Part shown: positions 33,351 through 44,178 of the stretch, piece after piece | Layout of the letters: every line of letters begins with the position of its first letter | Numbering within the stretch: position 1 is the stretch's first letter | From: Nephrocerus scutellatus | Lineage: Eukaryota; Arthropoda; Insecta; Diptera; Pipunculidae | Assembly (NCBI GenBank): GCA_947095585.1 | Contig: OX352761.1 | Location: forward strand, 137,422,277-137,486,276 | Reading direction: 5' to 3' | DNA: 64,000 nt | The notes under the pieces: model-generated | What the model saw: only the letters and a program-made list of their open reading frames with translations | The model's database searches: none | Told to the model about the DNA's origin: nothing | Position numbers and translations under genes: made by a program

Positions 33351-35095
33351 ATTCGTTCAAACCTAATAGCTAAGACATTCCTGTTGAAAGTGACTTATAG
33401 TTGAGGGTTTTTTGCGCGATTCCTATTTACGTTCGGATTATCGTGTACACAAGCAGCCTGATTGTTATGGTTATACTATAGTCTAGGGATTAACCATTCG
33501 TTTAATGTTTATTATATGGAATATGCCTACAATTTAAAGCAAAATCCGTATTTTTAACAACTTTCAATACGGAAAGCTATCATTTTATTACTTATACTTA
33601 AACATACTGTTTGCATTTTAAACTCCTTTGTTTAAAAAAAAATCTTAGAATTTTATTACCTTTAATGATGGATACCTATCCCACAGTGCGAACAATATAC
33701 AACTCACAGTATTCTATATTAAGAGTTTCTCTCCCGATTGGAACATTCTCACTGAATTAGAATTTTTGTTTGTGTATCTCAAAATGTTTGCAATAATATA
33801 TTAAATGCTTAACAAATGTATAAATGTGAATGTGAACGGCTGAAGGTGTTCACGGACCACGGAGCGGAGCGCAATCTAACATGTTTGCCTTCCTCTTACT
33901 GAAAATGTCGTCAGAGAGCATCTGTGATTGCAAGTTGCTACTTCTACGTTAAGCTGTAGTGTGTTATCAGTTAGTGACATGATTTATTACCTTGTCTGAC
34001 CCAATTGTGTTGGTATGACGAGTCTATTTAGTAGTAACCAACTTAGTTGATCGCGACAACGAAAAAAGATATCACTTGAGTTGTAGTTGTAGGCACTTTT
34101 CTTGTGGTCACAGATGCCTCTTCACATTTTATTAGATTCACACTTCACAGTGTATCTTACATAACAGCAAAAAATTATTATGTATTGTATTTGGCAATAA
34201 TTATTATTGCAGGCTGAGTAGTGCTAGTGACTTCGCAAGTCCGCAATCATGCACGCTCTGCAAATGATAGCGAAAGCGTCTGAGCTGCAGCAACACTTCA
34301 CGCAGCTAAGTTAGGTATCTCGAGCAGTCAAGATGTAGGTATACTTATAAATATTTATGTTTTTTTTTTAGATTTTAGTTTTTGCTGTGGCTCACATTTT
34401 ATTACTGTCGTCTGTGTAAGGTAAGTTCTTATTGGGAAGTGCATATACAGTGTCGCTCCTTCGTATTCTTCTATTAGCTGACATATGCGTAACTGTAATT
34501 TATTAACACCGCCAATTATTCATTTCGGCCCAAACCGAACAAATCAACAGGTATCCTCATTTCGGTAGGTTTTCATCTGCAGCAATGTAGCACATTATGC
34601 ATTTCAAAGCTTTTGAGTGCATTTCGAGCGAGATGAGATGAAATTGAGATGAGTTTCTGATGTGCTCGGGCGGATACTGCACTTTGAGTGCATTTTTCAG
34701 AGAATGAATTTAGCTACTCACAAAAGTTATACGAAACTTATAGTAGACTGTTCGTAGCAAGAATAGTATTCCTTTTGACCTTTTTTGCATGGTAAGTTAG
34801 ATATTTTAAGATATCTCTGGCAACAAAAGATAGCCGACGATCCCATCTTCGAAATGATATTATCCAGTTTTTTACATCTGGGTATCGTCCAGAGGGGATC
34901 ATTCTCCAAGCGCTCCAAGTGTGGCCTACTAGTCCTACTATAAACGAATTTTTAAACAGGTTTCCTGCCTACCGAAGTTTCCTGTGTTCAATATCGCCTA
35001 CGATACATATTGCGTTAGTACTCATAAATTTCGTTCTTCCAAATTGTCTACCTCAAATATGGCGAAGGCTACTTTACACTACATAATTCGAATTC
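33351..35095. other. Non-coding stretch
   Basis: No gene or repeat is supported. The minus frame at 34727-34918 has no recognisable domain. Confidence 0.5.
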
Positions 35096-35129
35096 ATGGT
35101 CCATTACCTTAATATAATGACCAGGACCA

Positions 35130-35345
35130 GGCAAGATATGATTTTTTTCATTGGCACAGCGTGGGCACAAGGGTATCAAGCAAAGAAAGAGGAGATTTCA
35201 ATGTGCATGCATTTTGAATGCCTGTGGGTCATAGTGATGCGGAAATACAGCATTCCACATTCGTGTTGTACGACTAAAGAGAACGAGTCTCTAAACTTAA
35301 CAGTACGTCCAAAGACGGGCTTAAGGGTAAATTGATAAGCATTCA
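35130..35345 (-). pseudogene. Jockey-type LINE ORF2 C-terminus
   Basis: One minus-strand frame gives FGRTVKFRDSF. After a shift the next gives SRTTRMWNAVFPHHYDPQAF, then KMHAH and LCLIPLCPRCA. The sequence RxxRxWNxxxxxVFPxxYDxxxFKxxxH is a recurring C-terminal signature of Jockey-superfamily elements. The usual LPAS between WN and VFP is shortened. The downstream CCCACGCTGTGCCAA is shared with the plus-strand copy at 40.02 kb (CCCACGCTGTACTAA), which suggests one family. A frameshift and an early stop make it defective. Confidence 0.7.
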
Positions 35346-35557
35346 AAGCCCCACGAGCATAGCAGTTGAATTCATGTAGGGGCGGAATGCAACTGGCTGT
35401 TTGTCTTGAGCATCGTTGATGGAAAACCCGGTAAAACTGATCAGCGTTAGTACGGGTAGAACTATAGGTCGGTACTCGGTAGGAGGAAAGAGATGATAGC
35501 TTGCCTTTTTTGGTACAGGGTGGATAGTTATCCAACCCTTCGGTAAGACTCCAGGAG

Positions 35558-35681
35558 AAAATATGGTGTCTAGTCTTAGATTATAGTGAAGAATGTGATA
35601 TTATCCCTTATTGTATAAGAAAATAAGGTGTCTGGTCTTAGAGAACAGTGAAGAATGTGATATTCTCCCTTTTTGGTTAGA
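35558..35681 (+). repeat. Two-unit tandem duplication, 62-bp period
   Basis: AAAATATGGTGTCTAGTCTTA at 35558 and AAAATAAGGTGTCTGGTCTTA at 35620. Both continue with a GTGAAGAATGTGATATT block. Confidence 0.85.
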
Positions 35682-36632
35682 GCATAGGGTGGCTTTTTCA
35701 ATATTTTCAACATCTCCTCCCATATTTGCAGTGTTAGTAACCTGTTTTGTTTGGTTTATTGCGGCTATTTTGTGCATACCGATGGCAATTGATGCAACAT
35801 CGATTAAATTCTTTCAACGTCGACGACGACAGCATTGGTATTCCTTAGTTATTTCTGTTTGTCACTCTAAGCTCCAACATTTTACCACAACGCTGCACCA
35901 ACGCCTTTTACAATCAGCATTAACTGACACGACACTAAGTGCGACAATATAACCAACCACCCAATGTTTGGTTGCACTTCAACTGCATGTAACTTGAAAT
36001 TTATTAATTTTTAATTGCATTAACATAATCACGTAGGAAGCAGCAGCAGAATTGCGGTAGGTAAGTTACTAACTAACTTAGTTATGTGCTTAATGACTGT
36101 GAAGAGTTTAGCATTAATAGGTTTGTTTCTTCCTCGCCTGCTCGCCAACTGCATTTGTTAGCAATTAATGATTTTTATTGTTGTTGTCTTCAATTCGCTG
36201 CATTCTTTCTGGCCAATGCATGCGATTTTTTCTCATCTGTTCTGTTTGTTTGACTCTTCCTTCCGATTTCAATTAAAAAGATGCTATGTGTGGTATTTTT
36301 ATATATAAATGTGATTGCTGTTATTTTGTATGTTCATTGAAATAACTAATAAAGAACTAAGCATGCAGCAACTGTACTTAGGAGAGTGTATTTTCGACTA
36401 ATGTACAGATACAATATACAGATAATATATGATCGGTTAGGTGTGAAATGTTCGAGTTGTTTCCTTAATAGAAATTAATCCAATTTAGCAATCAATTAAT
36501 ATCTGATACTAAAAATTGTAACATAAAAGAGCGATAGGTATTATATCGTACCTGAACGAGAACAAAATAGCCGTTTTTCATTCCAACCGTAATGTGGTTA
36601 TTGAGTTGCAAGCACACTTTCCAAAATATCCT
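35682..36632. other. Non-coding stretch
   Basis: No gene is supported. The 113-codon frame at 35611-35952 lacks any recognisable motif. Confidence 0.5.
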
Positions 36633-37000
36633 CTTTTTAAATTCTCTATATTAACTTCACTTGCCCGTGGGTCGTCGGTCGGTCGGTCGTCTGTCGTGGA
36701 TTCTTGCGATCAATTTTTAACCCACTTCCCATGGCCCGATTTTATTGAAATTTTGCACACATGCGTATTTCCGGAGACAACACTTTCTATTAAATTTTGA
36801 GGCCCCTCGGGCTGCGGGGTCGGGGGGCTCCCAAACAAAAATTTTAAAAAATTTACCCGATTTTCTTCAAATTTTACACACATGTGTATACCCAATAAAC
36901 AAGACTTTTTCGAAAATTTGGTAGTGATCGGGTCCCGGGTTCGGCCGCAAGGCCCTTATACATTTTTTAAATATCTGTACTGGCATCAGATATTCGTCGC
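36633..37000 (+). repeat. Left inverted arm of a large composite repeat
   Basis: It starts CTTTTTAAATTCTCTATATT and mirrors 39896 read backwards. It includes a GTCG tetranucleotide run at 36673-36690, AATTTTTAACCCACTTCC, CCCGATTTTATTGAAATTTT and CCCGATTTTCTTCAAATTTT, followed by ACACACATGTGTAT and GTGATCGGGTCCCGGG. Similar material resumes at 37425-37530 (GGGGCTCCCATATCAATTT, TTTTTATGGGTTGTTTT), so the arm seems interrupted by about 400 bp. Confidence 0.75.
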
Positions 37001-37064
37001 CCTTTATGGACTTTGTGCGGTGTGTGCTGCGCAGTCGGCTGCGCTGCATGGTTTTGTTGGTGGT

Positions 37065-37080
37065 GGAGAGAGAGAGAGAA
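37065..37080 (+). repeat. (GA)n microsatellite
   Basis: Seven GA units inside the interrupted arm. Confidence 0.8.
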
Positions 37081-37530
37081 ATCTTAGCGCACGCACAAAT
37101 GAACCCAGCAAATGAAACGAGACATAAATGTTTTATGCTTACTTCAACTTACATTTTTATTATATACTGAATTGTATTTTTATTGATGTCGTTTTTTGTT
37201 GTCGATATCAACTTACAGATAGAACAACAAGTTTTCACAATATTCTGTCATTTGGCGTTTTCATAAATTAGTTCAGAGCAGTCAAAGAGTTCTCAAGATA
37301 AATGTTCGTGTTTCTTATTTGCTCAGAGTATGAGCGTGCTCTAAGTGCTCAGAATAAAATGATCTGAGCTTTTTCAATTTTAACATCTGATGTCAAATGT
37401 TTGTTTCGATGATTTTCTTCTACAATAAAAAAAAATGGCCCAGGATCGAGGGGCTCCCATATCAATTTCTGCGATCAGAGAATTTAGATGAAAAATTTTA
37501 ATTTTTATGGGTTGTTTTTTTATCTATAAA

Positions 37531-39085
37531 AACAATAAACATTTAAAAAAGCATCCCGAAGAGCATTTATTCGTACCATCATGCACTACATCACGTTAGA
37601 ATGACATAAAGAATACTAAAACAATATAAAGAGAACTCAAACTCGACTAAAGCGCAAAAAAGACGGACCAATCAACAAAATTCAAATCTAATTTCGCACT
37701 AAAAATGTATCCAAGTTAATTCAATTCGCAGCGCACTCTGCACTAAAGATATTATCAAGTTAGTAGCGCCACACTCTCACGGATGCATTACAGACTTACA
37801 CACATGCACAGAGACGTCGTTTTTTGCCTTTTTGTTTGGTTTGTCAGAAGGACTTTTTAGATTGCACCAGATTCATATTGTAATATCCTTCAATTTTGGA
37901 TTTTTTTCTGGATGCATCATCCTACCATTCATTTTAGGTGGTGGCGTTTAGAGAACACACTGAGAAAAAAAGCCCCTTAATTGTGTCAGTTGGTGGCAAT
38001 GGCGACAGCGACCGTAGACCTAGTAGACAGGCTCCGACATGGGCGAACAACCCAACTGAGGATATGTGCTAAAGTGTATTTGGCGTTGTGCACCAAAAAC
38101 AAAAGACAATTCCAAATCTGACATTTTGTTGTGGAGTATCTGTGGCAGTGTGCTTGAAAGGTGGCAGGGGTACGGAGGAGGTGGCACAAATGCAAGAAAA
38201 AATACCTTTAATATTCATAGTCAATTTATCATGGAATTTTTTTCGTATTTTGGTTGCTGCATGCCCGGTGCGGAAGAAGAACTGCAAGTGCGCGGCTGAA
38301 AATGAAGCACTGCAGCACGTGCAGCACAAAAAATAGTTATCTTCACACAATCAAGTGAGTGGCACTATATACTAATTCAGTGTATGTGTGCAAAGAATTT
38401 TGTAATAAATTGGACAACTCATCGATTTAGACACTTAATAATGGAGCAATCAGATGGAGCATATTGACCACTTTACATAGTCTGCAATCCGCCCTAGATA
38501 GGTATTTGAAAAAGAAAGAACTAGAATGGGATTTTTATTTGAATTGAGATAGACTATAATATTTAGGAGTGGCAAAGGAAGAATGACGAGTATGTTATGC
38601 TTAGATAATCTTTAGTCGAGTCTAGAAATCCGGGTACGTTGTTTTAACGCAGCCGTCAAAGAAATTTGATCCCAAGGCACAAACACGTTGTAAAAATATT
38701 TTTCCAGCTAAGCAATTCGAATTCGAAATTCGAAATATTTTCGTATTTTTCTTTTGTTTTGGTTTTGTCTCTTAACTTTATATACCTGACAATGATTATA
38801 GAACTTAATTACTAACTATATAATATACTACAACGAATTACTTAATAATATAACTACGGGTTATACGGAAAGGGAAAGAGCGGTCAGCTTAGGCTGAGTA
38901 GCTGCGGACTTGTGTGGTGAATACCAACAAAAGATGGTGACGATTATCACGAATGGTGAAATGGCTACGTCATCAAAGAGTCCGGAGATCTATAATGTCA
39001 AGAATGCTCGACATAGATATGGAGGTATTTGGCCCTGTTGATACCCACGGTGGAGTGACAACCGTTTATGATGTTTTTACTGGGG
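37531..39085. other. Centre of the composite inverted repeat, no gene seen
   Basis: Frames at 37986-38350 overlap on both strands and carry no domain. I see no transposase motif here. Confidence 0.45.
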
Positions 39086-39100
39086 TTACACGATATTGTC

Positions 39101-39314
39101 GGCCTATGGTCAAGACACAGCAATATAGTGAGAGGAATACTGACGGCCTATGGTCAAGACACAACAGTTAGAGGAATACTGATGGCCTATGGTCAAGAGA
39201 GAGTAGTGAGGGGATACTGACGGCCTAAGGTCAAGACATGACAGTGAGAGGAATACTGTTGGCCTATGGTCAAGACACGACAGAGAGTAGTGGTATTGAC
39301 TGCTTATGGTCTGG
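39101..39314 (+). repeat. Minisatellite, ~39-bp unit, five copies
   Basis: The unit begins GGCCTATGGTCAAGACAC and ends GAGAGGAATACTGAC. Unit starts are at 39101, 39145, 39184, 39222 and 39261, plus a partial at 39301, giving periods of 44, 39, 38, 39 and 40. Confidence 0.9.
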
Positions 39315-39354
39315 AAAATATATAGCTTTGTTCAAATAGAGCACAAAATAAAAC

Positions 39355-39896
39355 AACCCATAAAAATTGTTCGTGTAAATTCTCCAATCGGAGATACACA
39401 TGTCTGCATTGTTTGAATAAAATCGGGTTACTTTAAAAAAAAAAAAAATTGGGAGCCCTGGACCCGATCACTCTAAACATTTTTGTACATCGGAGATACA
39501 CAGGTGTTTAAAATTTGAAGAAAATCGGGTTAATTTTTGAATAAAATGATGTGGTCACCACTCGAACCTCAGGGCCCGATCACTCTAAAAATTTTACAAA
39601 AAGTTTTGTACATCGGAGATACACAGGTGTTTAAAATTTGAAGAAAATCGGGTTAATTTTTGAATTAAATTATGTGGGCACCACTCAAACCTCAGGGCCC
39701 TATCACTCTAAAAAATTTTACAAAAAATTTTGTACATCGGAGATACACATGAGTATAAAATTGTGTAAATGTGTGTAAAGTTTCAATAAAATCGGACTTT
39801 AGGAAGTGGGTTAAAAATTGATTACAAGATTTGGTGTGCCTGTCCGCCAGCCAGCCAGCCACGGGCACGCGAAGTTAATATAGAGAATTTAAAAAG
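39355..39896 (-). repeat. Right inverted arm with three ~123-bp subrepeats
   Basis: Subrepeats begin ACATCGGAGATACACAGGTG at 39487 and 39610, and ACATCGGAGATACACATGAG at 39734 (periods 123 and 124). Each contains GAAGAAAATCGGGTTAATTT and CTCAGGGCCCGATCACTCTA blocks. The outer end TAATATAGAGAATTTAAAAAG is the exact inverse of the left arm end at 36633. Where the left arm carries GTCG repeats, this arm carries CCAG repeats (39847-39860). Related pieces without partner arms occur at 54.7-54.9 and 58.1 kb. Confidence 0.8.
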
Positions 39897-40080
39897 TGTT
39901 TTTGTACAATAATTATATGGAATGAATTGCCTGACTCTGTGTTTCCGCATTTGTATTATCTGTTGTCATTTAAGACACATGTGCATAGTCATCTCATCTT
40001 TTTCTCTCCATAATTTCCTAACGCCCACGCTGTACTAAGCATTTTAAGGGAGGGTGAAAATCGCTGAGCGTATCTACATT
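39897..40080 (+). pseudogene. Jockey-type LINE ORF2 C-terminus
   Basis: The + frame gives IWNELPDSVFPHLYYLLSFK, then THVHSHLIFFSP and a stop at 40010-40012. This is the LWNxLPxxVFPxxYxLxxFKxxVHxHL ending of Jockey-superfamily ORF2. It is in frame for about 35 codons. A short 3' region follows with CCCACGCTGTACTAAGCATT. It abuts the outer end of the right inverted arm, so either the arm inserted into the LINE or the LINE landed at the arm border. The rest of the LINE is not found on the far side of the left arm. Confidence 0.8.
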
Positions 40081-42896
40081 AGCTAAAACAAATTGGACGG
40101 TCTGGAAAACATATCGTTGTGTTCGATAGAATACAAGTACGATACTTATCGCGGTTTTAAGAAGGTCGTTCGGTCTTTTGCAGATTTGCATTGCTGGTAT
40201 CCCAGCACGTCCAATGTATTCTGGCTAGTTCGGCGCGCGGTCTCAATCGTTCGGAATAAGATAACTTTATGTGTGAAAATTGCCGAACCTAACTACTAAC
40301 TTGCAAAAACCGTGTGTGAAGTTTATAATTTATAATTAAACAAGTTACTTTAACAAATTACACACGTGCGGTTGTGTGCTTGTTGTGCCACATTGTTGCC
40401 GGCACTTTGTACATGTGCACTTGTGTGCAAATTGTTTTAGCTTTTATCTGGTGGTAGGCATGCTGAGCGGAATAGGGGGACGGACAGAACGGAAAATTTG
40501 ACATAGGGTTTGTAAAGATGGGTACTTTGTTACAAACGTATCTCTATTTATCCCTAATAGGCAATATACAAGAACAATATTGCAGTTGCTTATGGTCTTT
40601 CAGCAGACAATTTACTTAACGTTATAGAAAAATATATGTCAAGTGGTAGATCTTTTATGACAACTGACAAAAACCTACATGCTAGAAGTTCGCGCCAAAT
40701 TGTTATTTCAATCAGTTGATGGTATTTAGGCGCCGTATTTTCGCGGTCTTTGGTGCACTGTTCTTAGCATGTTAGATTATTTCGTTAATCCCAATCTGGG
40801 TTATTATGACAATAACTTGCATTTGTTTAAGTTCATACGCAGTACGTTCGAAAAGACGCAGCTCGGTGTACAAGGTACAAGAAAGTACAAGTTTTGCAAT
40901 TGAACGGTATTGTACACACTTAACGCATTCCGGCGGCACAACAATAATAAACAAATCGCATTGCTCCGGCGCTGAGTATCAATAATGAGCCAGTTTTATC
41001 GACCATTCAAGTGCTAGATATACCCACTGCTGGAGGAACTATCTGCTTCTGCCTCGGCCGCTGTAGGCCAATCGCAAAGAAACGAAACACATCACCGCTA
41101 CAGTCCGGTTTCGTTCTGTGTGTGATTATTATCCTAATGCAATTTACGCGTTAATTTAGCTCGTAAAAAGGCAACAATAACCAGTTCGACACGAGTCACA
41201 CGTTCACTTTAATCGCTTGCAGAACTGTTTCAAGAAGTAGTACACGGGAATAAATGTGAGGGGCTCTGATAAACCAGAAACATTTCCCCCTGCCTACAGA
41301 ACCCGACTTCCCGCTCTAAATCACCATAAAGGATGCTTTAAAGTGAAACACACAAAAACGCAGCATGCATAGACGAACAAACGGACATAGGCAATAATAG
41401 TTACTATTACAACTCTGCAATGGACGACGACGACGACGACAGAACAATGCTGAACAACAAGTATGTGCAGTTACAATACATATGTTAACCTGCCTGCCTC
41501 AACTAGCGACCTCTATCTATCTAATTTGCCGAACGTTCGAGGCTCGTCGAACGATCGAACAATAAAACAAGTCAACAAGTGCAATCCGCAGCTTGCGCAT
41601 CATTGTCCAGTTGGATAGAGGCTGAGTCTTGGCCCCACATCTACCTCATCAGCTGCACACGCTGCGCCAAGCGGCGCTTTACGGTACTCGTATAAATCTC
41701 TTCAATTGCGGCACTTTTCCGTTTGTTTTCACCTGTTCTCGATTCGACTGCTCCCCTGCGCCTCATTGCCGCAAACATAAGCAATTTCCAATTTTTGTTA
41801 TTGGAAAATAATCGACCTTAAAGGAATAATGAGCAGCATCGAGCATAATACAGCAACGGTTTCTGTCTTTGATTGCGCTCGCAAATAATATCCAAAGGAG
41901 GATCTAACCGCAACAAGATAGCGTAGCCATATAGCAATAGTCGGATAGTAAAGATTGGAGGAATCTTTTACTAACTGCTAACAAAGATGCTAATAGAGGT
42001 AGTAATCAGCTGCCAAGTGGTAGTAGCACGAACAGCATTAACAGCAACAGGTAATAAATTATCGAACGGTGATAGCGATGGAAGTGGAGACGAAGAGGTG
42101 GACAGGGATATCGATGTCAGCCACAATTTTATTTATATCGGATTCGATGTCGATTAAGATGGTAGATGTAAGCGTGCGCATGCGTGCTAGCCTTACTAGC
42201 TCTTAAAATGAGCTCCTTTGCATGGCAAAGCACATTTTTTGCGTGCAATATGCGATGCTTTGTCTTCGATCGGCGCAAACTCTATTAAACTATTTGGACT
42301 TTACAAACAAACAAAAAACTTAAAATGACAATAATGATAAAGAAGATTGTATATATCTACTGTGTAAAAACAAAAACAAAACTTGCGGAAATTATTTAAC
42401 TTTTTTTTGTAGGTTGTCAGTGTACACAGCAATAAGTCAGCAAACCTGGCCAAAAGACCATCAAATAAAAGTTATGTAGAAAAACTTTAGTTTCGTGTGC
42501 AAATAATTAGAAGGAAGCTGGGTTAAGCGCTTAAGGATTTTATGGAGAACTTATGACTTTTTCCCATCCCAACAAACTTTAAAAGGAATGAATTATAACT
42601 TGACCAATACCAATAATACCAAATACGGCCCATGCTTTTGCATACTGTTTTCGATGTCTTTTTTATTTGGAAAGATGTTATCTGATGATAAATGCATTGG
42701 TTTAGTTGACACTATAGCCAAAGATAATAAATACCTAAATGTCTTACGCTTATGGAGCGAAGTGATATTCACAAAATTATTTGTATATAAATATATGCCA
42801 TCTATTGTCAAAATATGTAACTAAAAATAATCCTATACACAAACCTAAAATTTAAGTTTAATTTCCTCTTCTACACTTAAGTGCATTTGTCCTTTT
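40081..42896. other. Non-coding stretch
   Basis: No gene is supported. A (GAC)n run lies at 41423-41440. The GC-richer part at 40950-41800 has small frames (41629-41811) without recognisable motifs; an untranslated exon cannot be excluded. Confidence 0.45.
41423..41440 (+). repeat. (GAC)n microsatellite
   Basis: Six GAC units. Confidence 0.85.
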
Positions 42897-42904
42897 TACG
42901 TCTT

Positions 42905-43118
42905 GTATAATTTTCACGGTGTCCCACCTCTCGCGAATTGGTGACAAACGTTCCGAGAGTAATAACTTGTAACGGAAAGCTTCTCAAATCGCCGTTCGGA
43001 GCCGGCCTTCCATTTGTGTCCAAAAATTAAATGCGCAACACAAATGGTCGCGAGTAGCTAGGCCTTGGACCGCAATGGTCTGTCGCGCCGAATATTATTA
43101 TTATTATTATTATTATAT
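42905..43118 (+). mobile_element. tRNA-derived SINE, head-truncated copy
   Basis: The body matches 28555-28734: TCACGGTGTCCCACCTCTCG, GACAAACGTTCCGAGAGTAA, TAACTTGTAACGG, AACACAAATGGTCGCGAG and CTAGGCCTTGGACCGCAATG. It ends in an (ATT)n tail at 43093-43118. The tRNA-like head with the polymerase III boxes is missing, so this copy is 5'-truncated. It has an extra segment, CGTTCGGAGCCGGCCTTCC, absent from the copy at 28.5 kb. Confidence 0.85.
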
Positions 43119-43835
43119 ATCACTTCGACATATAAAATTTGAGTTCTACACCCAAGTACTTTTTAATAAAAATGGAACACAGATCTTTTGAAAATGATCA
43201 AGTACAAGTAATTAGAAGATGGTCAAGCAGGCAAATCGAGCAGGCAGATGAAATTCGATATTCCTCAATTCAATGCATGGGCATGACACATCTGTATATT
43301 ATATTAACTGTGCTATAGCGTTATGATAACTAAAATATAAAACGTAAATTTTTGACTCAACATTATCTAGATATCGCGTTAAAACCGCATCTATTGCACT
43401 TCCAGATTGCAGATTTAATTTTTTACGCAGAAAGTTAATTACTGGTATCGAATCATTATGCTAAATTTGCATTAAATTCACCACCCCACCTAAAATAAGT
43501 GATATCTTATGAAATTCTGTACCAAGAAGAAATTCTGCACATCCGTGACTATATGCATGTAGCTGGTTATATAAGAACAGAATAAGCTTTTGTTTAACAG
43601 ATATATGAATGGCTACATTTCATTTACATTTTTTTGTTGATAAAGTATTCTTGTAGTGCTCTGTGCCAATGCATTAAGACCCCTAAAAGACCCCTAAAAA
43701 ACCATCAAAGGACTACCAAAAGATCACTTAAAGTAATTCGCCTGGAAAGGGTATAAAAGTCCTTTACGAGATTGGTTATAAAACAAATGAAATGGAATCT
43801 CGACGCTATGCCCCCTTATCCTACAAGGTATGCCC
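43119..43835. other. Non-coding stretch
   Basis: AT-rich. It may include further diverged 5' sequence of the LINE that follows, but I could not confirm it. Confidence 0.45.
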
Positions 43836-44178
43836 TAATAAGGTTAGATACCTTGGAAAAAAAGCGAAGTGTTTATTCATGATGTCTTTTTTTATCGTAG
43901 TATATGCCCCGAATTACTTGATTATTTAAAATTATATGCGCCAGAAAGAATTCTTCGAACAATGAAATTTTTATTCAACCTTAGGCGTTTTTAAAGCTAT
44001 GGTCTCAATGAGCCATTGACTATATGTATTACCCTTTTTAACTCTGTATGTTCAGATATTGATTTATGTGATGATAGATCTATGTAAATAGTGAATTTAA
44101 CTGAACTACTTATGTATCTTGAATTGATATATTACTTAGAGTAAAACTCGGTAGATGAATAAACTAAACTAAAAAAAC
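43836..44178 (+). pseudogene. Jockey/R1-like LINE ORF2 C-terminus with 3' UTR
   Basis: The + strand gives KKSEVFIHDVFFYRSICPEL, then LDYLKLYAPERILRT and KFLFNLRRF, a stop, SYGLNEPLTICITLFNSV, and a stop at 44084-44086. The pattern CPELLxxxxxYxPxRxLR followed by YGxNEPxxxxxxxFN marks the extreme C-terminus of a large group of insect non-LTR elements. A 3' region of about 80 bp ends in TAAACTAAACTAAAAAAACA (44160-44180), a probable poly(A) remnant. The fragment is 5'-truncated and carries an internal stop. Confidence 0.75.

Noticed and set aside
41160..41820. Promoter or first exon of a host gene
   Set aside because: The segment is somewhat GC-richer with a TATAAA near 41691, but no initiator, coding exon or splice context could be tied to it.
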